Below are positions 18,292 to 26,992 of a stretch of 64,000 bases of DNA, piece by piece. Source of the DNA: Solwaraspora sp. WMMD791. Its GTDB lineage: Bacteria > Actinomycetota > Actinomycetes > Mycobacteriales > Micromonosporaceae. The position numbers and the translations under genes were made by a program. The DNA is taken from assembly GCF_029581195.1 (NCBI RefSeq), contig NZ_CP120737.1, forward strand, positions 3,139,001-3,203,000. Reading direction: 5' to 3'. The notes below the pieces were generated by a model, which was not told where the DNA came from, did no database searches, and saw only the letters and a program-made list of their open reading frames with translations. How positions within the stretch are numbered: position 1 is the stretch's first letter; the number at the start of each line of letters is the position of its first letter.

Positions 18292-19563
18292 GTGTACGTC
18301 ACCCTGCGCGACCGTCCCGGAGCGGACGAGCACACCCCTGGTCGCCAGGTCAGGCGGCGGGTGTCCGGCACCGTGCTGCTGCTCGGCACGGTCAGCCTGC
18401 TCACCGACGTCTCCTCGGAGATGGTCGCTTCGGTGCTGCCGCTGTACCTGACGGTGGTGGTCGGGCTCAGCCCGGTGGCGTACGGCTTCCTCGACGGCGT
18501 CTACCAGGGGGTCAGCGCCCTGGTCCGGATCGCCGGCGGATACGCCGGGGACCGGGGCGGGCGGCCCAAGTGGGTGGCGGTGGCCGGGTACGCGGCGTCG
18601 GCGGTGAGCCGGATCGCGATGCTGCCGGCGCAGGGCTTCGCCGCGATCACCGCGGTGATCACCATGGACCGGCTCGGCAAAGGGCTGCGGACCGCGCCCC
18701 GGGACGCGCTGATCGCCGCGTCGTCGGACCCGGCGGCGCTGGGCCGGGCGTTCGGCGTACACCGGGCGTTGGACACCTTCGGTGCCGCGCTCGGCCCGCT
18801 GGTCGCATTCGCCCTGCTCGCCGCCGTGCCGGGCAGCTACGACTCGGTGTTCGGGGTGTCGTTCGCGTTCGCGCTGGTGGGTGTGGCGGTCCTGGTGCTG
18901 TTCGTGCCGAACCTGGCGACGGCCGCCGGGACGGCACGCCTCGGCGTACGGCGGATGGTGGCCGAGGTGACCGGGGCCCGGCTGCGTCGGCCGCTGCTCG
19001 CCGCCGGTGTACTCGGGTTGGTGACCGTCGGCGACGGGTTCCTCTACCTGACGTTGCAGGACCGCGACGAGTTCGCCGCGTTGTACTTCCCGCTGCTGTT
19101 CGTCGGCACCAACGTGGCGTACCTGCTTCTCGCGGTGCCGATGGGACGGCTGGCCGACCGGGTGGGCCGGGCGAAGGTGCTGGTCGCCGGGCACGGCGCG
19201 CTGCTCGCCTGCTATCTGCTGGCCGCCGCGCCGGCCGGCGGCGTCGGGCTGACCGTCGCCGTCCTGCTGCTGCTCGGCGTCTTCTACGCGGCCACCGACG
19301 GGGTGCTGGCGGCGCTGGTCGCCAAGCTGACGCCGGCCCAGGCGCGGGGCAGCGGGATCGCCGCCGCGCAGACGGTGGTGGTGCTGACCCGGTTCGCCTC
19401 CTCGGTCGCCTTCGGGTTGCTGTGGTCGGCCGCCGGGCCGGGTACGGCGGTGCTGCTCTTCGCAGCGGCGTTGACCGTCGCCATCCCGGCCGCCGGTTGG
19501 CTGCTGCGCGGCGTGGACCGGGCACCGGCGGCCGGCGACGCCGTACCGGTGGGTGGGTCCTGA
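18292..19563 (+). CDS. MFS transporter
   Basis: A 423-residue polytopic membrane protein with about 12 predicted helices. LLGTVSLLTDVSSEMVASVLP opens helix 1, GGYAGDRGGRPKWVAV is the loop 2-3 motif A and LGKGLRTAPRDALIA is the loop 4-5 motif seen in a group of MFS exporters of unknown substrate. PMGRLADRVGRAKVLVAGHG is the second-half motif A. The GTG start follows the aminotransferase by 14 bases and its stop overlaps the next ATG (TGATG). Being inside the sugar locus suggests export of a related metabolite or drug, but polysaccharide units are normally moved by the Wzx-type protein encoded further along. Confidence 0.82.
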   Translation: MYVTLRDRPGADEHTPGRQVRRRVSGTVLLLGTVSLLTDVSSEMVASVLPLYLTVVVGLSPVAYGFLDGVYQGVSALVRIAGGYAGDRGGRPKWVAVAGYAASAVSRIAMLPAQGFAAITAVITMDRLGKGLRTAPRDALIAASSDPAALGRAFGVHRALDTFGAALGPLVAFALLAAVPGSYDSVFGVSFAFALVGVAVLVLFVPNLATAAGTARLGVRRMVAEVTGARLRRPLLAAGVLGLVTVGDGFLYLTLQDRDEFAALYFPLLFVGTNVAYLLLAVPMGRLADRVGRAKVLVAGHGALLACYLLAAAPAGGVGLTVAVLLLLGVFYAATDGVLAALVAKLTPAQARGSGIAAAQTVVVLTRFASSVAFGLLWSAAGPGTAVLLFAAALTVAIPAAGWLLRGVDRAPAAGDAVPVGGS

Positions 19564-20582
19564 TGGGGCTGCGGACCCGGCTGGCGATCCTCCTCGCCGT
19601 CGTGCTGCTGGCGGCGGCCGGCGCCGGCGGCTACGTCTGGCAGGTCCGGCAGGCGCAGGCCCGGGTGCAGGCGCAGGCCAGCCCGGTGCCGGTACGGACG
19701 GACCTGGCGGCGGTCCGGGCCCAGCCGCACCTGGTGTTCCGCTCCACGGCGCTGGGCGACGGCTACGGGGAGGTCGCGGTGACCCCGTTGAGCGACCCGG
19801 ACGGGCCGCGGGCGTTGACCGGCCGCTCCTGCGAGCGGGTGTACGCGACCCGCACGCAGACCATCTGTCTGTCCGCCGAACGCGGGCTGCTCACCGTCTA
19901 CCGGGCACAGTTGCTCGACGCCGAGTTCGCCCCGGCGCAGGATCTGCCGTTGACCGGCATCCCGTCGCGGGCCCGGCTGTCGCGGGCCGGCACCCTCGCC
20001 GCCACCACGTCGTTCGTCGCTGGTGACTCCTACGCCAACCCGGGCGAGTTCTCCACCCGTACGGTGATCAGCCGCACCGGCGGGGCGGTGATCGGCGACA
20101 TCGAGCAGTTCCCGCTCTACGTCGACGGCGAACTGGTCACCGCGATCGACAAGAACCTGTGGGGCGTCACCTTCGCCGACGACGACCGGTTCTACGCCAC
20201 CGCCGCCTCCGGCGGCACGACCTGGCTGGTCGAAGGCAGCATCAGCGGCCGCCGTGTGGAGGCGCTGCGCGCCGACGCCGAGTGCCCGTCGTTGTCACCC
20301 GACGGCACCCGGGTGGCGTTCAAGAAGCGCGGCGACCTGCCGCCGGGCCAGTGGCGGCTGGCCGTCTACGACCTGGCGACCGGCGCGGAGACGCTGCTGG
20401 CCGAGACCCGCAGCGTCGACGACCAGGTGGAGTGGCTCGACGACGACCAGGTCGTCTACGGCCTGCCGCGCAGCGGTAGCGGTGGCGCGGCGACCAGTGA
20501 CGTGTGGCGGGTCCCCGCCGACGGCTCGGGCTCGCCGCAGGTGCTGGTACACGACGCATGGTCCCCGGCGGTGGTCCGGTGA
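19563..20582 (+). CDS. Exported beta-propeller (TolB-like) protein
   Basis: A 339-residue protein with an N-terminal membrane anchor or signal (LAILLAVVLLAAAGAGGYVW, 8-27) and an extracytoplasmic domain made of repeated blades. The clearest blade signatures are CPSLSPDGTRVAFKKRG and WRLAVYDLATGAETLLAET, followed by VEWLDDDQVVYGLPRS and DVWRVPADGSG, which are WD40/TolB-like. No catalytic motif is apparent. It is coupled to the MFS gene by a TGATG overlap and may be followed by a GTGA overlap with the next gene. A role in binding or sensing the secreted product is only inference. Confidence 0.65.
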   Translation: MGLRTRLAILLAVVLLAAAGAGGYVWQVRQAQARVQAQASPVPVRTDLAAVRAQPHLVFRSTALGDGYGEVAVTPLSDPDGPRALTGRSCERVYATRTQTICLSAERGLLTVYRAQLLDAEFAPAQDLPLTGIPSRARLSRAGTLAATTSFVAGDSYANPGEFSTRTVISRTGGAVIGDIEQFPLYVDGELVTAIDKNLWGVTFADDDRFYATAASGGTTWLVEGSISGRRVEALRADAECPSLSPDGTRVAFKKRGDLPPGQWRLAVYDLATGAETLLAETRSVDDQVEWLDDDQVVYGLPRSGSGGAATSDVWRVPADGSGSPQVLVHDAWSPAVVR

Positions 20583-20614
20583 CCTACCGGCCCCTGGAGA
20601 GGAATCCGAATCCG

Positions 20615-21481
20615 ATGAAGCGGTTGGACATCATCACGCCGAGTTTCGCGCCTGACTTCGAGCTCTGCGCCGACCTGCACCGGTCGGTGCTGGCGTGCAC
20701 TCCCGATTCGGTACGGCAGCAGATCATCGTGCCGCAGCGCGATCTGGCACTGTTCGCGCAGTTGGCCGGGCCTCGGGTGCAGGTGCATCCGGTGGCCGAG
20801 TTCCTGCCCCGGTCGCTGGTGGCGGTACCGGGCGTGAACGGCTGGGTGAACCTGCGCCGGCCGTTTCCGCCGCTGCGGGGATGGATCACCCAGCAGATCG
20901 TGAAGTTGGCGGCCGCCGCCCGTTCCGACGCGGACGTGGTGCTGCTGGTCGATTCGGACATCGAGTTCGTCAGGCCGTTCGACGCTGACGTGTTCTGCGC
21001 CGACGACGTGGTCCGGTTCTACCGCAAGCCGCACGAGATCGACCAGCGCCTACCGCGCCACGTTCGGTGGCACGAGGTGTCCCGTCAGCTGCTCGGTCTG
21101 CCGCCGCTGACGCAGCTGCCGCTGCCGGACTACATCTGCTGGCCGGCGCCGTGGGATCCCCGGTTGGTACGGGAACTGCTGAACCGGGTCGAGGAGGTCA
21201 CCGGCCGGCCCTGGCCGACGGCGATCGGGTCGCAGCTGCACTTCTCCGAGGAGATCCTGTACGGGGTGTACCTGGACGAGGTGGTGGGTGGCGCGGCGGT
21301 CAGCTATGCCACGGACGACATGCTTTGCCACGACTACTCGGCGGAGGAGCCGCTGGACGCGACGGGAATCCGCGCCTTCCTGGACGGGATCGGCCCGGCC
21401 GACATCGCGGTGATGATCTCGGCCAAGTCACGTACACCGATGGATGTCCGCCGCGCCGCGATGGCGGAGCTGGCCGGCTGA
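20615..21481 (+). CDS. DUF6492-like protein, putative glycosyltransferase-fold
   Basis: The ATG at 20615 starts the conserved part (MKRLDIITPSFAPDFELCAD); a GTG at 20579 would add 12 residues and overlap the previous stop, so either is possible. The 288-residue product has a GT-A-like order: an initial ITPSFAPDFE strand, a DVVLLVDSDIEFVRPFD segment with a DSD-type metal motif (about 110-114), then a C-terminal half with QLHFSEEILYGVYLDEV. It resembles the family labelled DUF6492 in actinobacteria. A nucleotide-sugar transferase role is plausible but unproven. It ends 36 bases from the convergent secreted-protein gene. Confidence 0.6.
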   Translation: MKRLDIITPSFAPDFELCADLHRSVLACTPDSVRQQIIVPQRDLALFAQLAGPRVQVHPVAEFLPRSLVAVPGVNGWVNLRRPFPPLRGWITQQIVKLAAAARSDADVVLLVDSDIEFVRPFDADVFCADDVVRFYRKPHEIDQRLPRHVRWHEVSRQLLGLPPLTQLPLPDYICWPAPWDPRLVRELLNRVEEVTGRPWPTAIGSQLHFSEEILYGVYLDEVVGGAAVSYATDDMLCHDYSAEEPLDATGIRAFLDGIGPADIAVMISAKSRTPMDVRRAAMAELAG

Positions 21482-21517
21482 GCTGCCCGGTCGACTGAGC
21501 CGGTCGGCTGGCCGGCG

Positions 21518-22939
21518 TCAGTACGCACCGCAGCTGGAGCCGCCGTCGATGCGGTAGATGTGCACGGCGTTGCCGTCGATGAACGAGTCGGTGAAGGTGC
21601 CGTCGTCGGCCGACAACGTACGCCCCTCGTCGAGCACCTCGACCCGGGCGTCCCCGACACAGGGCAGCTGGAACGTCGCCTCGGCCACGCTGCTGCCGGC
21701 CGAACCGGCGATCAGGTAGAAGTGACCGTCGTGCCACTTGGTGGCGAGGTCGACGCCGGCGGAGACGGTGGCCACCCCGTCGGCGTACGGCGCGTTGAGT
21801 ACCGGCGCGAGGCGGGTGACGCGCTCGTTGACGGCGGTGACGGCGGCGCGCTCCGCCGCGTAGCAGGCTTCGCGCAGCGCGTGCTGTGTCTGGCAGGGAC
21901 CGCTGAAGCTGTGGTTGAAGTAGACGATCCCCCGGGCCCCGTGGATGAGGCTGCTCCACACCGCGGCGGTCACGTCCTCCGGGGTGATCGACGGATAGTG
22001 TTCCTCGGCGAAGGGGCGCCCGACCTCGATGAAGTTCCAGACCGGCACGCTGCCCCGGGGCTCGATCAGCTCCCGTACCCGGTCGACGGTCCGGCCGTAG
22101 TTGGCGGCGCGGTGGCACAGCTCGGCCGGTAGCCGCTGGACGCCGTCGACAGTCACCATCTGGTCCGGGTCGAAGAACTTGCCTCCCTCGCTGTGCCCGC
22201 AGATCGCGCCGTCGGTAAACCAGTAGGTGTCGATCGAGACGATGTCGGCGTAGTCGTTGACGAACCGGGCCGCCGCCGCGTCGTCCTGCCAGAAGGCGAC
22301 GCCCTTGCCGTAGTTGGCGAGCCGGAGCCGGTCGTCGGTGGGCAGCCGGTCGACGGTCTGCTGCTGGACGGTGTAGCCGCAACTGCCGGTGGGCGGCTGA
22401 CAGATGTCGCCCTGACCGGGGTAGTTGCCGGTCCATGCGTCGTAACCGGGACCGGCCCACATGTCCACCTCGTCGGAGATGAACCAGCCTGCGGTCTCGG
22501 TGTCGTGCGGACCGGAGGTAGGGCTGGTGATAGCGTGCATCCCGGCGGCCCGGACCAGGTCGATGTTGCTGGTCTCGGTCAGCTCGACATAGGTGTTGAT
22601 GCCCGCCGCGGCGTCGGTCGCAGTGTCCACCGGGTCGGTCACGCTCTCCAGCCACACCCCGATCGGGAAGAACTCCGGATCGGCCGGCAGGGAGGGTGAG
22701 AACCCGGCGTAGTAGTCGGCACCGCCGTCGACCGGCCGCAGGCGGGCCCCGGCCCCGCCGGGGCTGGCCGTGGTGCCGGGACCGATCTGGCTCGCGGCCG
22801 GCCGGCCGAAGCCGGCGTCGGCGAGCAACCGGACCACGACGACCCCGAGGAGTACGGCGGCGACGGTGACCAGGGCGAGGACGAGGGTGACCCGCGTGGG
22901 GCGAGCGGCCCGCTCGGTGCTCCCGGTCATCGACGCCAT
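21518..22939 (-). CDS. Secreted or anchored protein with unassigned glycosidase-like domain (short paralogue)
   Basis: A 473-residue protein with an N-terminal membrane segment (about 17-40) and a long outer domain. From about residue 75 it shares ordered motifs with the C-terminal half of the protein at 36362-38503: YYAGFSPSLP, EFFPIGVWLE, INTYVELTETS, WFISDEVDMWAGPGYDAWTG, LANYGKGVAFWQDD, FIEVGRPFAEEH and ARGIVYFNHSFSGPC. The barrel-like order, acidic DEVDMW and late EVG motif suggest a TIM-barrel hydrolase, but I cannot place it in a named glycoside hydrolase family. Paired Cys residues suit an extracellular location. Its promoter region is the 153-base gap upstream. Confidence 0.65.
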   Translation of the reverse strand: MASMTGSTERAARPTRVTLVLALVTVAAVLLGVVVVRLLADAGFGRPAASQIGPGTTASPGGAGARLRPVDGGADYYAGFSPSLPADPEFFPIGVWLESVTDPVDTATDAAAGINTYVELTETSNIDLVRAAGMHAITSPTSGPHDTETAGWFISDEVDMWAGPGYDAWTGNYPGQGDICQPPTGSCGYTVQQQTVDRLPTDDRLRLANYGKGVAFWQDDAAAARFVNDYADIVSIDTYWFTDGAICGHSEGGKFFDPDQMVTVDGVQRLPAELCHRAANYGRTVDRVRELIEPRGSVPVWNFIEVGRPFAEEHYPSITPEDVTAAVWSSLIHGARGIVYFNHSFSGPCQTQHALREACYAAERAAVTAVNERVTRLAPVLNAPYADGVATVSAGVDLATKWHDGHFYLIAGSAGSSVAEATFQLPCVGDARVEVLDEGRTLSADDGTFTDSFIDGNAVHIYRIDGGSSCGAY

Positions 22940-23092
22940 CCCATCAACGTACGGCGATCATCGCGACACTCCATGCACACCAGATGCTAACAGCAAAAAC
23001 CATGACAAATTGTCCGTTTTGGACATTAGCCGGCAGTGATGACCGGCCTGTTGTCCAGTAACCGACAACCTCATCCGCACAGCGAGCCGGCG

Positions 23093-24235
23093 TCAGGCCA
23101 GCCCGAGCGCACCTGCCACCAGTTCGGCACGCGCCGGCCAGCTGTGCCGCTCGGCGAACACGCGCCGGTGCGCGGCGGCCTGCGGATCGACCGGGTGCAC
23201 CGCCAGGTCCCGGGCCGCCCGGCCGAACTCGGCGCGATCGCTGGTGATCCGGATCAGGTCGGTGTCGAGCCACCGGGTCGCCGGCAGGTCGGTGCTCACC
23301 GCCGGCAGTCCGGCGCCGAGGTACTCCAGCGTCTTGAGCGGGAACGCCGCCCGGTTGAAGGCGCTGTCCTGGTACGGCGTCAGACCCACGTTCAGGTGGC
23401 GCAGATAGCGCGGCATCTGCTCATACGGACGCGGACCGACCCATTGCACCTCCGGCCGGGCGCAGAGCCGGTGGAACCGGTCCGGGGCCCACCGGGAGTC
23501 GTACGGGCCCACGAGCAGCAGCGCGCAGCCCGCGTCGACGACCGCCTCCAGCATCTCGATGTCGATGCGGGCGGACAGGTGGCCGACCACCCCGGCGATC
23601 GGCGGCGACAGGCGGACGTCGTCCGCCGGCTCGACCGCGGCGAGATCCCGGTAGGCCGCTGTCTGCACCCCGTTCGGCACCAGCAGGACCGTGGCCCCCA
23701 TTGCGGTCCACCGCTGCTGCAAGGTGGTGGAGACCGCCAGCACCAGGTCGGACTGGGCGAGCGCCACGCGCTCCTCCTCCTTGACCTGGGCCACCCGTCG
23801 GCCCATCAGCTGCGCCCCGGCGACGAAGTCGTCGGTGCCGTACAACACGTTGCGCACCGCCGGGCCCCAACCGCCGAGCAGCCGGCCGAGCCGGCAGTCG
23901 ACCACGGCGTACGGCTGCGCCCGCAGCCGGCGCAACGCGGCGACGATCTGCCGCCGTACCAGGTGCGGCGTGACGCGCCGGACGCCGGCCCGGCTGTGCA
24001 ACGGAGCGACCCACGGCGTCATCCGGACGATCCGCGGATGCACCGGCACCAGCTCCGGAGCCGGCCGGAGCCGGCGCACCGCCGCCGGGTTCGCCAGAGA
24101 CACCGGAGGGTCGACCCAGAGCACCCGGGCGTACCGGGTCAACGCGGTGGTCAGCAGCCGGTCCGAACCAGCCGGCCCGTCCCACGGCGTACCCGCGCAG
24201 ACGACCAGCAGCGGACCGTCGTCCACCGCACTCAT
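23093..24235 (-). CDS. Glycosyltransferase, GT-B fold (family 1/4-like)
   Basis: A 380-residue transferase starting at the ATG (24233-24235) that overlaps the upstream GT2 stop as ATGA; longer starts run through shadow-like sequence. It reads LLVVCAGTPWDGPAGSDRLL at the start, VLWVDPPVSLANPAA, an acceptor-domain end LVLAVSTTLQQRW, then VLLVPNGVQTAAY and GVVGHLSARIDIEML, with FPLKTLEYLGAGLPAVSTDLPA as the donor-binding Glu loop of GT-B enzymes. It acts on the cytoplasmic face to extend the lipid-linked repeat unit. It is the last gene of the minus-strand run from 29261. Confidence 0.82.
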   Translation of the reverse strand: MSAVDDGPLLVVCAGTPWDGPAGSDRLLTTALTRYARVLWVDPPVSLANPAAVRRLRPAPELVPVHPRIVRMTPWVAPLHSRAGVRRVTPHLVRRQIVAALRRLRAQPYAVVDCRLGRLLGGWGPAVRNVLYGTDDFVAGAQLMGRRVAQVKEEERVALAQSDLVLAVSTTLQQRWTAMGATVLLVPNGVQTAAYRDLAAVEPADDVRLSPPIAGVVGHLSARIDIEMLEAVVDAGCALLLVGPYDSRWAPDRFHRLCARPEVQWVGPRPYEQMPRYLRHLNVGLTPYQDSAFNRAAFPLKTLEYLGAGLPAVSTDLPATRWLDTDLIRITSDRAEFGRAARDLAVHPVDPQAAAHRRVFAERHSWPARAELVAGALGLA

Positions 24236-25353
24236 ACGCCGGCCCGTACCCAGCGGCGGTACCGGACCTCCCGCTGCACCCGGCGCCACACCACGCTCGC
24301 GGCGAACGGCGGCAGCATCGGCGCCAGCCGGGCACCCACCCGGCTGCGCCGCTGCAGCGCCCGCCACTGCGGCAGGCGCTGGTAGTCGGCGCAGGTCTCG
24401 CGGGCGAAATCCACGAAACTCGGCACGTCCACGTCGGCGGTACGGCCGCGGTCGTAGGCGTGCGACGCGATTTGCAACGCCTCGCCCGCCAACGCCCGCT
24501 GGGCTGTACGGTGCAACTCCGTCGCCTGTGCCAGTTGCCCGCCAGGACCGTCGAACAGGGTGTCGAACACCGTCCGGCGCTCCTGCAGGTCGAGCAACTG
24601 GCCGGAGCCGGTGGTGACGCTCATGCTCGCCGCGTGGTCACGGTGCCAGGCCTGATCGGGCCCGTCGATGCGACCGACGTCGGACACCGCCGCCACCCGC
24701 AACCAATACTCCATGTCCTGGGCGAACTTCAGTCGCAGACTCAACGGTCCGATCTCGCTCACGACGCTCGCCCGGACCACAGCTTCCGGGGTGGTGATGC
24801 AGTTGACCCCCCGACGGCACCGTTCACCGATCCAGTCTGCCCCGGACCAGACCGTCCAGGACCGTACGGTGGACTGCGCCGGCGGTGGCGGCGAGGTGAC
24901 GAAGTGTCGGGGATGGCCGTAGACCAGCCCGACGGAGGGAAACTCCTCGAACAACGCCACGGCCCGCGCCAATGCCCCGGGGGTGAGCAGATCGTCGGCG
25001 TCCAACCGATGGATGTAGGCGCCGGACGCCTCGGCCAGCCCATCGTTGAACGCCACGACGTGACCGGTGTTGTCTCGGTGGCGGATCAGACGGACCCGCG
25101 GGTCGGCCCGGACGAACTCCTCGGCGACCCTGGCGCTGTCGTCGGTGGAGGCATCGTCGACGATGATCACCTCGACGTCGACCCCCTCCTGCGACAACGC
25201 GCTCGGCACGCTCTCCGGCAGGAAGTGACCGTAGTTATAGCAAGGGATGATCACCGAAACGGTACGCCGCTCGGCAGGGGGCTGCGGCACCGGTGCCATG
25301 ACGACTGACTTGCTGGTCAGCCGCCGGGACCGCGCGCTCCGGTCGCTGTTCAC
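24232..25353 (-). CDS. Glycosyltransferase family 2
   Basis: A 373-residue GT-A enzyme. TVSVIIPCYNYGHFLPESV (31-49) begins the nucleotide-sugar domain, VIIVDDASTDDS follows, and the metal-binding motif is HRLDADDLLTPGALARA (around 115). A later KFAQDMEYWLRVAA holds the ED-type acceptor base. The GTG at 25353 has AAAGG about nine bases upstream; the ATG 18 codons later is an alternative start. The C-terminal 100 residues are helical and Arg-rich, probably membrane-associated. It is coupled by ATGA to the following GT-B gene and preceded by a 103-base gap after the flippase. Confidence 0.85.
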   Translation of the reverse strand: MNSDRSARSRRLTSKSVVMAPVPQPPAERRTVSVIIPCYNYGHFLPESVPSALSQEGVDVEVIIVDDASTDDSARVAEEFVRADPRVRLIRHRDNTGHVVAFNDGLAEASGAYIHRLDADDLLTPGALARAVALFEEFPSVGLVYGHPRHFVTSPPPPAQSTVRSWTVWSGADWIGERCRRGVNCITTPEAVVRASVVSEIGPLSLRLKFAQDMEYWLRVAAVSDVGRIDGPDQAWHRDHAASMSVTTGSGQLLDLQERRTVFDTLFDGPGGQLAQATELHRTAQRALAGEALQIASHAYDRGRTADVDVPSFVDFARETCADYQRLPQWRALQRRSRVGARLAPMLPPFAASVVWRRVQREVRYRRWVRAGV

Positions 25354-25456
25354 TTTCGTCGCCTTTCACGGTGGACGCCGACGACGGACCGCGTCGGACG
25401 CCGGGTGGATACGCTTGTTCAGGACACGGTGGACGATTATCTGGTCGCGATGCCGG

Positions 25457-26992
25457 TCACGAGGTCCGGTGCCCGGCACCAGCCGGACCGGCGACCAGCA
25501 CCGGTTCGCCGTTGTCGGGGTCGGCTGATTCGGGCGGCGGCCCAGCAGTACTGCCTCGCAGCTCCCGGAACCGGCGCGGCAGCCACCTGGCCAGCGGTGC
25601 GACGAACAGCACAGTGGTGAGCATCCCGCCGACGAGCAACGCCAGGAGACGGTTGTCGAACAGACCGGAGACGCCGATGCCGACGACCGCTGCAGGGAGC
25701 ACCGCGAGCACCGGGACCAGCAGGTGGCCCAGCACCACGCCGGTCCGTACCGCGTACGGCCGGACCAGCGCCAGATGCAACGGCAGCACCACGACCAGCG
25801 CGACGACCAGATGCGCCCAGCCCGCGCCGGCGATCCCCCAGTACCGCACGCCGACGACCATCGCGGGAACGAGCGCCACCAGCCACGACAACTGCGCCCA
25901 GAGCACCGTACGGGGGGCACCGACCGCGATCAGGAACGAACTCAGCAGGTCGGTCACCACCCGTACCGCCCCGAACAGGCCGAGTCCCACCAACGCGGCG
26001 GCGGCCGGCAACCAACGGGCACCGTACACCAGCGGAATCAGCACCGTCGCCAGCCCGGAGAGCAGCACCCCAGCCAGCAACGCCCCACTCCAACTCAGCG
26101 CTACCGCGGCGTGCAGCGCGGCGGCCCGTGGGGACGGGTCGGTCAGCCGGGCGAACGCCGGCAGGGCGACCGCCCGGACCGCTGCGCCGAGAGCACCCAT
26201 CGGCCAACTGGAGATGTTGAAGGCCATCACGTAGAAGCCGAGCAGGACCGCGCCGAGCGCGCTGCCGACAATCATGTAGTCGACGGTGAGCACCGCCCAG
26301 GAGACGACGTTCGCCGAAGCCAGCGGCAGGCCGAACCTGACCAGCCCGATCGCCATCGTTCGGTCGAAGCCGAACCGGGGCCAGACCCGGGCCAGCCGGA
26401 ACTGCAGGGCACAGGCACCCGCCTGGGACACCACCCGGGCGATCGCCAACGCCATCGCACCGAACCCGAGCAGGATCAGCAGGACCGTGACGATCGCGTT
26501 GAGCACCAGGCTCAACCCGTCGACGGACATCTGTGCGGACTGGCGGAACTCGCGTTGCAGGACCGCGTACGGCACGACCGAGAAGCCGCTGAGAATCAGC
26601 GTCACCGACATCACCTGAACCACGGAGGTCGCCTCCGGGCTGCCCATGGCCATCGCGATCGGTCCGGCGAGCAGGCACATCGCGACCGCGAGCAGAGCGC
26701 TGCTGGCGGTGGCGACGGTGGTGGCGGTGCCGGCCCGCTCGGCGATGTTGCCCTTGCGGATCAGGTCAGCGCTCAAGCCGAGTTCGGCGAACGCCACCAC
26801 GATCGTCTGGACGGTCAGCGCCACCGCGTAGACGCCGAACTCGCTGGGCGCTAGCAGTCGGGCGAGCATGATGCTCACCCCGAAGCTGCCCAGTCGGATG
26901 GCTATGTTGTTGAACGCGCTCCAGGCCAGCGCCCGCCGGACCCGGCCGCCGAGCCCCGCCAACTCTGCGGTCGGGGTGGTTGCCTCAGCCAT
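25457..26992 (-). CDS. Wzx-like polysaccharide flippase (MOP superfamily)
   Basis: A 511-residue membrane protein with about 14 hydrophobic segments. The start (ATG 26990-26992) overlaps the upstream stop by 8 bases. ALAWSAFNNIAIRLGSFGVSIMLARLLAPSEFG is the Polysacc_synt N-terminus typical of Wzx and WzxC-type flippases, and VPYAVLQREFRQSAQMSVDG and DYMIVGSALGAVLLGFYVMAF follow the same family. It would move the undecaprenyl-linked repeat unit across the membrane for polymerisation. A Pro/Gly/Asp-rich cytoplasmic tail of about 40 residues ends the protein. Its company of glycosyltransferases and Wzy supports the call. Confidence 0.88.
   Translation of the reverse strand: MAEATTPTAELAGLGGRVRRALAWSAFNNIAIRLGSFGVSIMLARLLAPSEFGVYAVALTVQTIVVAFAELGLSADLIRKGNIAERAGTATTVATASSALLAVAMCLLAGPIAMAMGSPEATSVVQVMSVTLILSGFSVVPYAVLQREFRQSAQMSVDGLSLVLNAIVTVLLILLGFGAMALAIARVVSQAGACALQFRLARVWPRFGFDRTMAIGLVRFGLPLASANVVSWAVLTVDYMIVGSALGAVLLGFYVMAFNISSWPMGALGAAVRAVALPAFARLTDPSPRAAALHAAVALSWSGALLAGVLLSGLATVLIPLVYGARWLPAAAALVGLGLFGAVRVVTDLLSSFLIAVGAPRTVLWAQLSWLVALVPAMVVGVRYWGIAGAGWAHLVVALVVVLPLHLALVRPYAVRTGVVLGHLLVPVLAVLPAAVVGIGVSGLFDNRLLALLVGGMLTTVLFVAPLARWLPRRFRELRGSTAGPPPESADPDNGEPVLVAGPAGAGHRTS

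Noticed and set aside
22979-23035. AT-rich TGTCC...GGACA repeat upstream of the short secreted paralogue as an operator
   Set aside because: Arms of only five bases and no clear promoter alignment; noted as a lower-GC promoter region only.
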